Origin: Symbiodinium natans
Lineage: Eukaryota; Sar; Dinophyceae; Suessiales; Symbiodiniaceae
Direction: 5' to 3'
Assembly (NCBI GenBank): GCA_905221605.1
Contig: CAJNDS010000370.1
Location: 63,623-127,622, forward strand
DNA: 64,000 nt
A program made the translations under genes and the position numbers. The notes below the pieces were generated by a model. That model worked only from the letters and a program-made list of their open reading frames with translations, was not told the origin of the DNA and made no database searches. The first letter of the stretch is position 1. Each line of letters begins with the position of its first letter. Shown here piece by piece: positions 11,328-22,105 of the stretch.

Positions 11328-11405
11328 TTGCGATTCGTGCTGAAATTGGAACAAGCCATGAGACACCTTGAGGAGCAAACGGGTCCTGCGGTGCTCCAAT
11401 TTCAG
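11328..11405 (+). CDS. Unidentified exon candidate
   Basis: A 78-bp segment between acceptor CTCCTGACCAG and donor CAG-GTTGCA, 26 codons in phase 0: LRFVLKLEQAMRHLEEQTGP and then AVLQFQ. A heptad-like helix. The frame continues open to 11585, where it meets a telomere-like tract. Confidence 0.27.
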
Positions 11406-11578
11406 GTTGCACAAAGCAAAGCAAAATCACCAGGCTTTGATCGACGACTAGAAGCAAAATGTCCACACAGCTGGAGTGGCTCGGCCTGTTCTAAGCATTC
11501 TGAACAAAGATCAGCCGCGCGAGAATCGAAAGATTTGCTCACGCTGCAATCATTGCAATCCTACGTGCCCCCTTTATG

Positions 11579-11604
11579 CCCCTAAACCCTAAACCCTAAA
11601 CCCC
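11579..11604 (-). repeat. Interstitial telomere-like tract (short)
   Basis: Three and a half CCCTAAA units; the open frame from 11328 stops in it. Confidence 0.85.
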
Positions 11605-11711
11605 ATCAACTCCTGGACGCCGGCAGCTGTGACCGTACCATCGGCACCTGCGCCCGCCAGCCTGATGATAGCGTACCATCATAACACCATGTGGTATCCT
11701 TTGGGATGTTG

Positions 11712-11737
11712 CCCTAAACCCTAAACCCTAAACCCTA
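11712..11737 (-). repeat. Interstitial telomere-like tract (short)
   Basis: Three and a half CCCTAAA units, 108 bp after the previous tract. Confidence 0.85.
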
Positions 11738-12032
11738 GATCCACTTCTACTAACAGTCCTTAATCCTCGTCTTACAATCTCTGAAAGGGACTGCCAGTCT
11801 AAGGGGGAACATCCCAGGGTATCCTAAACAGCAGAATGCTTTCATCAACGCCCAAGCAGTTGCACGCCCAAGTACTGGCTCGCAGCCCAAGCAACTCAAA
11901 GAATCAGTTGTGTACTACAGGTTGAACGGACACAAAGGCTGACTAGTACTGGAAGATGCATGCGATAAGGTCTTGTCTTGGCAGAAACATCAAGATAGGC
12001 TAGAAGTCGCCATTCTGCGTTTGACTTGGAAC

Positions 12033-12397
12033 CCTGAGAATGCATTCGGTTTGGCTTTTGCTTTTGGTATCTGTTCCGGCACGTGCTTGATGACGCGGCA
12101 AATCACGACAAAATGGTGCCAAATGTCGGAAGCCCGGAAAGGTCGCTTGTCTTGGCTTGGCTTGACAACTACACAAACAAAAGCCGCTGGAATACGTTGC
12201 TTGCCGAAAGCCATGAGGCTGGCAGCTCCTACCATCGCGGGCAACCAATGAAGTCAACAAAATCCGCGGGTGATCCAACAATCCAAAAGCTGGGAATCAA
12301 AGAACTTTTCACACAGACATATAACTTCGACACACATGATTTATTTAGAAAAGCGCAGCGCGGAGAATCTGTTGAGAGACGCCCTAGAATTGAGTAA
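12033..12397 (+). CDS. Unidentified coding-like ORF, part 1
   Basis: Frame open from a TGA at about 12033 to TAA at 12395-12397. It reads HVLDDAANHDKMVPNVGSPE, then RSLVLAWLDNYTNKSRWNTL and DPTIQKLGIKELFTQTYNFD. Composition is lower in GC than its neighbours and looks like real protein. The frame then gives way to the +1 frame of the next entry, so the two may be one gene broken by a frameshift or separated by an unseen intron. Family not recognised. Confidence 0.35.
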
Positions 12398-12536
12398 CGG
12401 TTCAGCAACTTCAAATCAAAGTGCTAAAACCGATGTTTTTTCAAATTTCAATGACAATGACTATGAGGCGGATACAGCACAAACTCTTGCGGGCATGAGT
12501 GGTGGCCGTCTCGGACCTTATCTACTATTTGCTTGA
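12345..12536 (+). CDS. Unidentified coding-like ORF, part 2
   Basis: Overlaps the end of the previous ORF in a different frame and reads YLEKRSAENLLRDALELSNG, then TDVFSNFNDNDYEADTAQTL and ends GGRLGPYLLFA before TGA. Asn/Asp-rich and protein-like. It is best explained as the continuation of the same coding sequence after a frame change near 12350. Confidence 0.33.
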   Translation, partial: LEKRSAENLLRDALELSNGSATSNQSAKTDVFSNFNDNDYEADTAQTLAGMSGGRLGPYLLFA

Positions 12537-14303
12537 AAAAAGAATAAGAAACAATAATCCCTATATTGCCCTTATAAGCAATTACTGGTTATCGGATCTT
12601 GTCATGCCTTGTCTCATGTTGGCCCGGCTGAGGTGAGAGCAGCCTCTCGTAGTGAAGCATGTAGCCGGCGCTTGCCCAGTCTGCGTACCTAGCTTCTGAG
12701 CTCGGGATTCGGGGATGGGGGGACGTTCCCACTGCACTCACCGAGGACTCCACCGTGACATGAACAAGGGCTCAGTACAATCCCAAAGCGCCGGAAACGC
12801 TGCGAAAAGCCTAGTTGGCAGCCCGTGGCCCAAAGAACGTAATCTCTACCATTGTCAGAAGAATCTATAAACGCCTCATTCAAAACTTGTGTTTAGGGGT
12901 GCCTGTCACCAAGAAGAACTTGCAATGTCGGATTTGAGACCTGGCAAAGCTTGGCGAGTGCCTTGGGGCGGAGGCTACCCATTGCAGGTAACAGCCATCA
13001 TGCACAACTGCACATGTGAGATGGCGCAAGGACTTAAGACACTCAGCTACAACGGACGTGTTGCGCTAACAGAAATTCCTTTATGCTTGCGTTTGATGCG
13101 GGTGCTCTAACAGCCTTTAGCAGTTGTGACTGGACTGGAGCAGTGCACATTTCAAATCCTGCTCGGGGAGACAACATCAGCGGTCGCCCGAAAATCCGCA
13201 GGGTTGGACAGTTGGGCGCCCTCCTGTTCAATTGTCCGAGATGTGCAGCTGTACGGTTCATTTGGGGTCAGGCACTTGCCTGGAATTCCGAGACCTCAAT
13301 CTAGCTTGTGCAGCTTTAAGTTAGGAGAGCTGTGCAACATGGGGCGCTCACTGGGGACTACATGACCCCGAGCTGGCAGATTTCAACAAAGCTGCTACAT
13401 GTCTTTGCAGCAGTCCTCTCTACACCCTAAACCTCAGCATGGCTTTTGGTTGCAGTTTGTAGAAGCCTTTCTGCCACTCCCAGCATGCAGAACCTGAGCC
13501 GTGTATAGCAAAATGCTACAAACGGCACTGCCCCCGTCCCGCTACATGCGGCACACACTTGAACCCTCAACCTATCGACGGCTCTGGATAGCAACCACGG
13601 CAAACGAACCATGGCCAAACGACTGTATCACGATTCTTTGGGTTCATCGCCCTCGACACTTCGGTGACGCACCCTGGACCCCCAAAGACATACAGACTCT
13701 GTCAGGCCTGTCGCTCTGCTTCCTGCCATTTGCCCAAAAGAGGCCCAAGAGACGCTCAGCTTTCGGGTTGGGTGGCACAACGGCAAGAGCTACTTCTATT
13801 TTGAAATCTGAAATAGGAGAGCAGGAGAGTACTAGCTGCTGGTATGCCTGACCATGAGCGGAGTGGCAATTGAGGGAACGTGCCATTTGCTACGCAAAGA
13901 TGTCTCGTTCGCATTCTTGCTTTGAGAACAGGTTCTTCTCATTAAATAGCAACATCATCAAATCCGAGTCGTTCCAGCTATCAAATGAAAAGCAAACGAA
14001 AGAATTCCTGGGATGTGTGTCTTTGCATTGGAGGGCCCAAATGAAATGTGTTTCACCTACTTTGCGATGTTCACATATTCAAGGCTGCTTATCTTATGGC
14101 GATCAGAAGAACGGAACAAGTTGCAGCTTGAATGTAAACATGTTGCCTGAAATGCGGGCGCGCGCTTAGCAGTTCACAGGACTTAAAAACTTCCCCAAGC
14201 AAGCAAAAGTCAAAAGATGGACCGACAGGTCTTGGACTGGGCCTGGGCGAATGCGGTCGCAGGAAAGCGCAATCGCCTCGACACAGGTTCCAAGAGCTGT
14301 GGT
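12537..14303. other. No supported gene
   Basis: Open frames on both strands look moderately protein-like (12889-13110 and 13083-13304 plus, 13043-13261 minus, 13870-14169 plus), but they contradict each other and have no motifs. Confidence 0.3.
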
Positions 14304-14381
14304 ATTAGGGTTTAGGGTTTAGGGTTTAGGGCTTAGGGTTTAGGGTTTAGGGTTTAGGGTTTAGGGTTTAGGGTTCAGGGG
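14304..14381 (+). repeat. Interstitial telomere-like tract (TTTAGGG on plus)
   Basis: About 78 bp with one CTTAGGG and a terminal TTCAGGG. Confidence 0.95.
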
Positions 14382-14735
14382 GCAACCTGACCCAACGTCT
14401 GCGTTGAAGCATTTGACGGCTCCAGGTGCCTCATCCTATTGCCGTTTTACCTCACAGGTTCATGGCAGCGTGCTTCGCTTGCCGCAAGCCTCAAGCTGTT
14501 CACAGTAGGCAACCGAAACAAGCTAACACTCGAGCACTGGAAGCTAGTGGAGCAAGCTCAGCTCAGGACCCGGTTGCATTCATCTTGAGTCTACTTTGGA
14601 ATGCAGGCATGCACCCCCACACTTCGTACTGCTTCGCCGCTAGCCTCAAATCTATGGCAAGTCTGCCTTGCATCGCCGTATCCTGCCCCCCAAGCCTCCT
14701 ATATGCGACCCGAGCTTGCCGATCAACATACATGT

Positions 14736-14838
14736 GGGGGTTTCCGAAATCAGGGGTACCTTACGGGAAACCTTATTATGAGGGCATCCTCCGATTTGAT
14801 GTCTCTACTAGGGGTCCCTTAGACTTTCCTACACCCCC
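14736..14838 (+). mobile_element. Family-1 TIR element, copy C
   Basis: Starts GGGGGTTTCCGAAATCAGGG, core TTATTATGAGGGCATCCTCC, ends TTTCCTACACCCCC. About 103 bp; the right end is more diverged. The plus frame through it reads WGFPKSGVPYGKPYYEG, a by-product seen often in dinoflagellate gene models. Confidence 0.8.
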
Positions 14839-14932
14839 ATGTCATTCTGAGGTTCTGAGGTTACCGGCATGGCCAACTCTACCAGCGTCTGGCTTTTGAC
14901 GCCTTGGCCGAGGAGCAAAAAAGCAGGAACAA

Positions 14933-15004
14933 GGGTTTAGGGTTTAGGGTTTAGGGTTTAGGGTTTAGGGTTTAGGGTTTAGGGTTTAGGGTTTAGGGTT
15001 TAGG
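14933..15004 (+). repeat. Interstitial telomere-like tract (TTTAGGG on plus)
   Basis: Ten exact units. Confidence 0.97.
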
Positions 15005-15138
15005 CATCACGGTGCAAAAAAGCAGAGCGTCTTGAGCAATGAGCAAGGCTCTGCAGGTTCCAAACTGAGCGCAGCAGCCCATGCCATCGAGAAGGTGCTT
15101 GCGGCACCCGGCACTAAATTTGCCTGAACGCTCAAGAA

Positions 15139-15260
15139 GGTTTAGGGTTTAGGGTTTAGGGTTTAGGGTTTAGGGTTTAGGGTTTAGGGTTTAGGGTTTA
15201 GGGTTTAGGGTTTAGGGTTTAGGGTTTAGGGTTTAGGGTTTAGGGTTTAGGGTTTAGGGT
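15139..15260 (+). repeat. Interstitial telomere-like tract (TTTAGGG on plus)
   Basis: About 17 exact units, one of the longest clean tracts. Confidence 0.97.
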
Positions 15261-15387
15261 GTTCAGCGCTTAGTGTGGATTGGTCTTGGTTTGGCTGCGT
15301 TTAGCCTGTGCGACGCAGTGCAGCTTCCGAACATTTGAATGAATGGAGGTCTGTCGGAAGATGGGCATGGAGGATTCTTGTACTCAA

Positions 15388-15450
15388 CCCTAAACCCTAA
15401 ACCCTAAACCCTAAACCCTAAACCCTAAACCCTAAACCCTAAACCCTAAA
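15388..15450 (-). repeat. Interstitial telomere-like tract (CCCTAAA on plus)
   Basis: Nine exact units, inverted relative to the tract 127 bp to its left. Confidence 0.97.
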
Positions 15451-15652
15451 GAGCTAGCTACTCCACTTGTACCCCGTCCCCCTCTGCCCAGCCTGGTTCA
15501 CACCATCAGCTAGGGTCTGTACATGCATCGCAACACCCCTCCCCCCCAATGCCCCCTGCGGGTTGTTTAAGGCTTCTTGCCCCGTGAGTCTCAGTGCGTT
15601 TTCAGGGTTTACGGCTTTTCGGCTTTATGGGGTAAGGGCTTCAAATCCGGGA

Positions 15653-15668
15653 CGGGGGGGGGGGGGGG
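15653..15668. repeat. Poly-G run
   Basis: About 16 bp of G in otherwise unremarkable sequence. Confidence 0.85.
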
Positions 15669-15939
15669 AGGGTACCAGGCACGCGGGACACGGAACCTAT
15701 AGGCTCTATCGACGAAGCCTATCATTGCCAACTTTATTCCCAAGCTCACTCGCTTCAAATCGCCCACCCGCCTGGTGCTGGGCCCATCTTCTGCCTCGGC
15801 CGACATGGCAAATTAGGCGCGAAATCCAGCACAGCCCAGAAATCGAAATATGATGACGCTGTCTTTGAATTGGTGGTGTGGTCCTGGGCTTGACGTGCGA
15901 TTCCATGTCAAGTCCACGCCCTCGACTGCCACACCGTGC

Positions 15940-16056
15940 CTTGATTTCCGGATCAGTCCTAAACTGGGAGTACCTGATTGTGGTCCATGTTATAAGGGGA
16001 TCCTACTCTTTGGAGATCTATCTTGGGGGGTCCCCTCCATTGTTGTAAACCCCCCC
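15940..16056 (+). mobile_element. Family-1 TIR element, copy D (left end diverged)
   Basis: Core TATAAGGGGATCCTACTCTT and right end GGGGTCCCCTCCATTGTTGT then AAACCCCCCC are clear. The left end is degraded (TTTCCGGATCAGTCCTAAAC), so the start is approximate. Confidence 0.6.
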
Positions 16057-16085
16057 AACTTCGAGGACCCCTTGAAAAGCAGTAG

Positions 16086-16170
16086 CCCTAAACCCTAAAC
16101 CCGAAACCCGAAACCCGAAACCCTAAACCCTAAACCCTAAACCCTATACCCTAAACCCTAAACCCTAAAC
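16086..16170 (-). repeat. Interstitial telomere-like tract with CCCGAAA block
   Basis: About 85 bp; three consecutive CCCGAAA units sit among CCCTAAA units, and one is CCCTATA. Confidence 0.95.
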
Positions 16171-16259
16171 GCTCCGATTCCGCTCGGTGCGCTGCTGGGG
16201 CTCCGTTGGGACCACGCTGCCAGACTGGGTCGAGCGGCTTCCCCAAGCTACTTAAGACC

Positions 16260-16302
16260 CTTAGGGTTTAGGGTTTAGGGTTTAGAGTTTAGGGTTTAGG
16301 GT
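16260..16302 (+). repeat. Interstitial telomere-like tract (TTTAGGG on plus)
   Basis: Six units, one TTTAGAG. Inverted relative to the tract 90 bp to its left. Confidence 0.92.
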
Positions 16303-16605
16303 CAAAAAAAGGTTACCGTCTGTATGTAGCAGGATTCTATATAACCAAGAGGTTAAGGGTTTCCTGCCCAGTCCTCAAGGTTAGTAGACGATTGGGTTGA
16401 GACGTGAGGTCAGGTCGCTGAAGCGGTCAAAGGTTACAGGTTATAACATGCTCCCTGCCAGATCGACTGTCAGAACTTGCCAGTGCGGAAGGGGATGAAT
16501 GCAACAGCGCATTGAAAGCAGCCTTCCGATTGAACGATCCTCAATCCTTCGACATGAATACCGGAAGGCTATAGGCTGAAGCTAGAACTGTGCGCATGAG
16601 CACCA

Positions 16606-16630
16606 CGGGTTTAGGTTTCGGGTTTAGGGC
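16606..16630 (+). repeat. Degenerate telomere-like tract
   Basis: About three units: GTTTAGGTTTCGGGTTTAGG and a remnant. Confidence 0.6.
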
Positions 16631-16902
16631 TTCCAGTTTGAGACTGGGTTTGGCGGTCCACTACAGAGCCTAACTCGAGCTCAACGGAGAACAACAAGTC
16701 CAAGTTCCGCCCTTCCTTAGGGGGTGTTGGGTGAGGAAAGACACTAGATGACTCTGACAACACGAGACACGAACTCGGCCGACACTGGACAAGAGGGTAA
16801 AGAAGGGTAGATTTCACACCCGTCTTGCCTCTGAGTCGTGCTGAGTAAACCAAAGAAACAGTTAAACAGTATCAAACCTCACGTTCTAGTGGTAGTCTGT
16901 CA

Positions 16903-16925
16903 AGGGTTTAGGGTTTAGGGTGTAG
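16903..16925 (+). repeat. Interstitial telomere-like tract (short)
   Basis: Three units, the last TGTAGGA. Confidence 0.8.
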
Positions 16926-17686
16926 GAAATCCTTCAACATCCCAGCGCAGAAAAGCACTCAGAGCACATGCCAGTGCATGATCAGCGACCAAGGATGCGG
17001 CCAGGATGTTCGGTGGGCACACACCCTCCTCCCAAGCAACATCATCAATGGGAAAGCAAGAACTCAAACTACAAATGAGCATTCACTTATACACCGCTGC
17101 TCCGGGGCAAACTTGACTTCTATAGAGCAATGTCACATTGTCGACCAGAACAACGGTCGCGTTTCTTGGTTTGGGCGTTCCGCCAAGGAGCCAATGCTTT
17201 CAAGCTAGACTTCAGTGTTAGAGGCTGGTGCCAAACCCGAACTACAAACGCAATGCGAAACCCCAAGCGCAAGGCTGCGCCACAAATCCTGAGATTCGGC
17301 AAGCTATAGCCTCTGAACCGAATGGTCTCAGAAGGCCTTTGGTGAGGTCTTCCGATCGACGGCTCTAGCTTTTTGCAATGGGAAGGGCTTAAAGGCATTT
17401 TGCCCTACAGAAAGACGGAACCATCAGCCCGCAACCGCCGGTCGATGAGCCTTCTCTGGCAAAGGCGTGGTGTCGCCCTCCGGCGTCTGCCCAGGGCAAG
17501 GGCTCTCATTAAGCTTGTTGGGAATGAGAGCTTCGTGCAGGTTCGCTGACAGCAACACGGGGGGGATCGTATTACATTCGCGCAGTCATGCTGCAGAGCA
17601 GCATGCTGCACCGGGATTTTTAAGGCTTGTCCAGCATCCCCAGACAACAATAAATAACTTGCAGAACGTCAAGCCCCGAACAGTTT
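16926..17686. other. No supported gene
   Basis: Only weak, conflicting open frames and no repeats seen. Confidence 0.3.
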
Positions 17687-18691
17687 GTGAAATCCTGGGC
17701 CACGGCCGATGACGGCCGAAGGCGTTCAGAGGTTTCATGTAGGAACCGACGCCGATTGCCATGTGTTGGCACTGAGGCCGTCCGGCCTCTCGTACAAAAG
17801 GGGCCTTGGCCCTCGCCTGCGATTTCCCCTTCGAGACTTGAGGCACAGATTTGGGCCCAGGCATGGGCGAGGTCGACACATAGCAGTTCCACTAGTCGAC
17901 TCCTCTCCCGAGTTCCTTACTGTACTACTGCGGCAAGGACCTGGGACATGCACCGCCCAAAACAGGCCCAGCTAGAGCTTGCCAGTATCTTGCCAGGAGC
18001 ACAGTGCACAGCCGAGCGAAGCGCAGGCACTTTAGACAGAAGAATGCCAGAGGAGCCAGAGGATGCTGCGGTACATTGTCCCCCAACTTGCAACAGAGCC
18101 AACACATCGAGCACCCACGCTGCAGACCCCACTTCAACAAGCACTGATGCAGCTATCAAGAACCCGACCTACGCCGATTCCCTCTCTCCAAAGTGTCTAA
18201 GTAGTACCTCTCAGGGCGCACCTTCAGCGTCGGCATGGTTATCGCCGTGTCCGCGGACGCCCTTGATTGTCAAGGAAGAGATTCAACACAACAACGCACT
18301 CAACGAAGGGAGAATGAGATGGGAAAACCCCGTCTGGCGCTGGAATACAGCGCGCCTGCCCCGATTCCGGGCCCAAACCCTAAGATCTGCTACCTTTACT
18401 GGAGCTGAAGGCCGGAAAACCTCGAATAAAGCCCCGGTCTCAGACAACAACAGGGTCGGGATTTGCACCGTCCTTTCAGAAGAAACTCTAACATTGAAGA
18501 GAGGGCGAAAGCGATCCCGCAAGAGAGGGCTGCAGAACAAAAGCCGTGTGGTTCGAGTGCGTCAGAAACCGAATATGCGACCTCTCGACGAAGTCGCATC
18601 CCGCCCTCAAATCAGGAATCACAAACGTGGAAGACAAAATGCTGTGGAACACTGCCGAAGGCCCGGCACAATCTCTTCCGGATTGTTGTAG
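17687..18691 (+). CDS. Longest open frame without simple repeats (doubtful)
   Basis: A 334-codon plus frame starting at GTG. It is rich in Arg, Ser, Thr and Pro with few hydrophobic runs and has no recognisable domain. An ORF this long is uncommon by chance at this GC content, but several minus-strand frames in the same stretch look at least as protein-like (for example at 17917-18159 and 18488-18784), so it may be a shadow. Confidence 0.18.
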   Translation: MKSWATADDGRRRSEVSCRNRRRLPCVGTEAVRPLVQKGPWPSPAISPSRLEAQIWAQAWARSTHSSSTSRLLSRVPYCTTAARTWDMHRPKQAQLELASILPGAQCTAERSAGTLDRRMPEEPEDAAVHCPPTCNRANTSSTHAADPTSTSTDAAIKNPTYADSLSPKCLSSTSQGAPSASAWLSPCPRTPLIVKEEIQHNNALNEGRMRWENPVWRWNTARLPRFRAQTLRSATFTGAEGRKTSNKAPVSDNNRVGICTVLSEETLTLKRGRKRSRKRGLQNKSRVVRVRQKPNMRPLDEVASRPQIRNHKRGRQNAVEHCRRPGTISSGLL

Positions 18692-18703
18692 AGCTGCGCA
18701 AAC

Positions 18704-18784
18704 CTCTCGGGAAAGCTCTTTCTCACGACATGCCATCAGTGCCCTCAAAGCCATGCTAGGAGCACCTTCGTAGACCCATGCCAT
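18704..18784 (-). CDS. Unidentified exon candidate
   Basis: A 27-codon segment between acceptor AAGGCTCAG and donor GAG-GTTTGC: MAWVYEGAPSMALRALMACR and then EKELSRE. The frame stays open beyond the donor (to 18488). Helical, protein-like. It overlaps the plus-strand ORF end region, so strand is uncertain. Confidence 0.26.
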
Positions 18785-18822
18785 CTGAGCCTTGTAGTCC
18801 CTGGTGTGAAAGATCTCATACT

Positions 18823-18862
18823 ACCCTAAACCCCTAAACCCCTAAAGCCCCTAAACCCCTAA
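18823..18862 (-). repeat. Octamer telomere-like tract (CCCCTAAA)
   Basis: Five units of the 8-bp variant CCCCTAAA, one with a G insertion. A homogenised variant rather than random decay. Confidence 0.85.
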
Positions 18863-18988
18863 GATCTCGGCCCCCATGAGCACAGAAACAGAAGCAGGAT
18901 GCACATCAAGAAGCACACTGCTTGAGAACCGCGTTCGGCCATGCCTCTGGAGCATACCGCGAATATCGTCGTTCTTCTCGATCTTGGT

Positions 18989-19160
18989 GGGTTTAGGGTT
19001 TAGGGTTTAGGGTTGAGGGTTGAGGGTTGAGGGTTTAGGGTTTAGGGTTTAGGGGTTAGGGGTTAGGGGTTTAGGGTTTAGGGTTTAGGGTTTAGGGTTT
19101 AGGGTTTCGGGTTTAGGGTTTAGGGTTTAGGGTTTAGGGTTTAGGGTTTAGGGTTTAGGG
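18989..19160 (+). repeat. Longest telomere-like tract, several variant blocks
   Basis: About 172 bp. TTTAGGG units are interrupted by a block of three TTGAGGG, two GGTTAGG-type octamers and one TTTCGGG. Confidence 0.97.
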
Positions 19161-21720
19161 CAAGCTGGTCACCACGTGCAGATAAACTGGAACAGCAGAG
19201 GAGGCACAAGACGAAGCTCAAGACTCTTTGCACCTCGATTGTACTTGGGAAGGATCAAGTGCGCAGATGCGCCGACGACAGGTCAAGAGTCGAGAGCCTC
19301 TTGTATTTGCAGGGACCTCTATGTGACCTCTTTGCGTATGTCTTGTTCTCGGCGCCCTGCCCAGTGCGCGTAATGCGCAGCGAGGGAGGTGCTCAAGGCA
19401 CCTTTGTGCGTCGGTAAACTGACTCGTGCCCAGATACCCAGGTCGGGACAGCTCGACGTGCGAAACTTCCACTTCTACATCAATGAAGACATAAAGCACG
19501 CAGCGTTGCACAAGTCGTGAACTCGAAGTCTGAGCTCTGAGTGCAAGGCCCATAGATGGCTGAGAAGCAAGTTTGGACCTGAGACGATTTGAGAGCTGAG
19601 GGTGCTGGACTCAGAAGGCAGGCTCAGAATGGGTTGCTATTCAATGTTCTGGGTCGGGTGTAGCCAGGCTTGGGAGCGGTCTTACACTCTACCGACACTT
19701 CCACTGCCGACAAAAACCCCAATGATCAACTCCAGCTTACGATGGCTTACAACATCTTACAACCTTTCAAAGAATCGGAAGGGTCCGGACTTGGCAGATT
19801 TCCTGCGAAAGCCAGCCGCCACGCAACCTCTTTTGGGGACGGTTGGGCCAGCAGGAAAGAGCCAAGGTTTGCGGAATCTTGCAAACGCTCTGGGCTTAGG
19901 TAAACAATTAACAGAATCATCACATCCTCTTCAGTAACGTTCGATTTGACTGCCATGGTGGGGAGCCAGGTGCCAGCGTCACGCTACAATGTTCATGGCG
20001 CTCACGTCCAAATCACTTGCTCCACAAAGTGATCAGGATGGCACCAAGCACCACCGCGAACAGCATGAACTGTGGCACTAGCCCCCAGAAGCATTCACTA
20101 CAGGAATGCAGGCAGTGGGAGGGGCCTGGCTGGGCCTGTGAAGTCTTGCGGTAGTGCGAACCCGTTCACTAGCCCCTCCGAAGCGTTCATAGCTGTATGA
20201 GAGGGTCAACCCTTGCACCAGCTCAGTTTGCCCTAGGTATTTATCACAGGTGTGACCGGGCTGCGCCTTGAACCATGAAGAACAATACGTTGCTAAAACT
20301 CTGTTCGTTCCGATACAAGCCATTCTGCGCTCAGGGAAGTTTCGCCTGCGGCAATATAGAGCGTGCATGCACGGGGGCTCGTGCGCTACAACGTCTGAGG
20401 TCCCTGCAGCCCCCACAGCAGCCGCTGCTGCCTGAGTTGCTTTGTTGTTGTGAGCTCCGTGCACAAGGACGGGCTTTTTACGAAAAGCCCTTAACTCAAC
20501 CAAAAGGCCAGCAATCGTTTAACAACCGGGCGCCTAATTTGGGCGTGGGACCTGGGAGATCTGCATCGTGGCATATTGAGCACTAGGTCTGCGCAGAAAT
20601 GGCGACTTCAGAATTTTGATAATTCATATGTTCAGGTCCACCCTCCCTGGTGCCCTGGATGACAGCTGGAGGTACGACGTTGAGACTTTGTATAACATGC
20701 ATAACGCTCGTCCTGCCCTGTCTTGAAGTGCCATGGGTATGGACGGTATGCCCAAGCCCGGGCCATGCAATTGACCTTCCCGAGCCTTCCTGCGTACCAC
20801 TGTGCGTTTCAGGGCTACAAACCATCAAGGGGAGCTCTCTCTCTCTCTTCCGCTCTCTCTTCTCTCTTTTTTTCGGCAGTGAAAGTCCGGGGGCCGGGCC
20901 TAAAACCCCTTCGGTCTCCAAGACTTTGGGCTCGCATCTCGGTTAAGGTCCACACCGTCCCCACAATTAGGCAGCAGCCGCCGCAGCCGCTCCGAATGAA
21001 GCAGGCTCCACTGGAAACGTGCATGAGGCTGGAGGGGGTGGACGGGTGAAGGGGCGGAGGACAAGTTCAGAACACTGTTGAGAACTACGACTGGTCGAGG
21101 CACATGTTGCGGTGTGGCATCGCAGGTGAAGAATCTCAGCATTGCTGATTTCTTACCGGGTAATCCTGGAGGCCATAAGCCAACGCCGCCCGACGCCTTC
21201 CCGGATCCTGCCCTGTGCGCCTCCGCCAGGCATCGGAAGTGACCAGAACTTGGCGAGAAAAGCCACAGCGGGACCTGTTTCGGTCTGCTGGGGTTTGCGG
21301 CCAGAGACTCTCTGGTTCCCTTCACATGGCAGGAATGTGCCAGCCTGACCCACATGGTTAAGAAAGAGGTGCGGACTCCAATCAAAGTTACAGCAAAAAA
21401 CATTCCAAGACCTGAGCGACTCTCGGCTACTTCCCTTCTGGGCCAAAGGGCTCGAAGAAGCTGGGGCCCTGCTCCGTATGTCGACCTTCGCAGCGAACAA
21501 CGAAAGCAATTGGATAAGGTTTCCTGTTCCAAGCGTAGTCTCTCGCTTCCTTGATCAACATGCGCATTACGAACATTCATACTACTGCTACAGGCCTCGA
21601 CAAAACTACGACAGTACTTCGACAGTACTACTACGGCGCTACTACTGTACTCCTACTGCACTACTACAGCCGATCCTCCTTGGAACAACAGGTGGCAGAA
21701 ACTGGGTTTAACTGCTGATG
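19161..21720. other. No supported gene
   Basis: Open frames occur on both strands (19602-19937 plus, 20900-21580 minus with 226 codons, 21354-21554 plus) but none shows a motif or a clear splice pair. A CT-rich patch lies at 20838-20870. Confidence 0.3.
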
Positions 21721-21724
21721 CTGT

Positions 21725-22105
21725 TACTCTTACTACCACTACTACTACCACGACGACCCCCCACCACCACTACCACCACCACTACCACCACCACCACCAC
21801 CACCACCACCACCACCACCACCACCACCAATACACCTACCACTACCACCACCACCACCACCACCACCACCACACCTACCGCTACACCTACCGCTACACCT
21901 ACCACTACACCTACCACTACCCACTACACCAACTACAACACCAACCACTACACTACACCAACCACCACACCACCACACCACCACACCACTACACCACTAC
22001 ACCACCACACCACTACACCACCACACCACTACACCACTACACCACGACACCACGACACCACGACCACTACCATCACTACCACTACCACTACCAAAACACG
22101 ACGCT
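21725..22105. repeat. CCA/CTA-rich microsatellite block
   Basis: Compound trinucleotide and hexanucleotide array: (CCA)n, then (CTACAC)n, (CACCAC)n and (CACGAC)n types. Translations are Thr-rich on plus and Val/Gly-rich on minus and are not proteins. Confidence 0.92.

Noticed and set aside
14933-15260. CRISPR-like array of repeats
   Set aside because: The repeats are contiguous heptamers without spacers, and nothing else suggests a prokaryote.
14933-15450. A true chromosome end
   Set aside because: The tracts are short, occur in both orientations and continue into unique sequence on each side, so they are internal.
20900-21580. 226-codon minus-strand ORF
   Set aside because: Long, but without motif, splice-site support or a better composition than the opposite strand; treated as chance.
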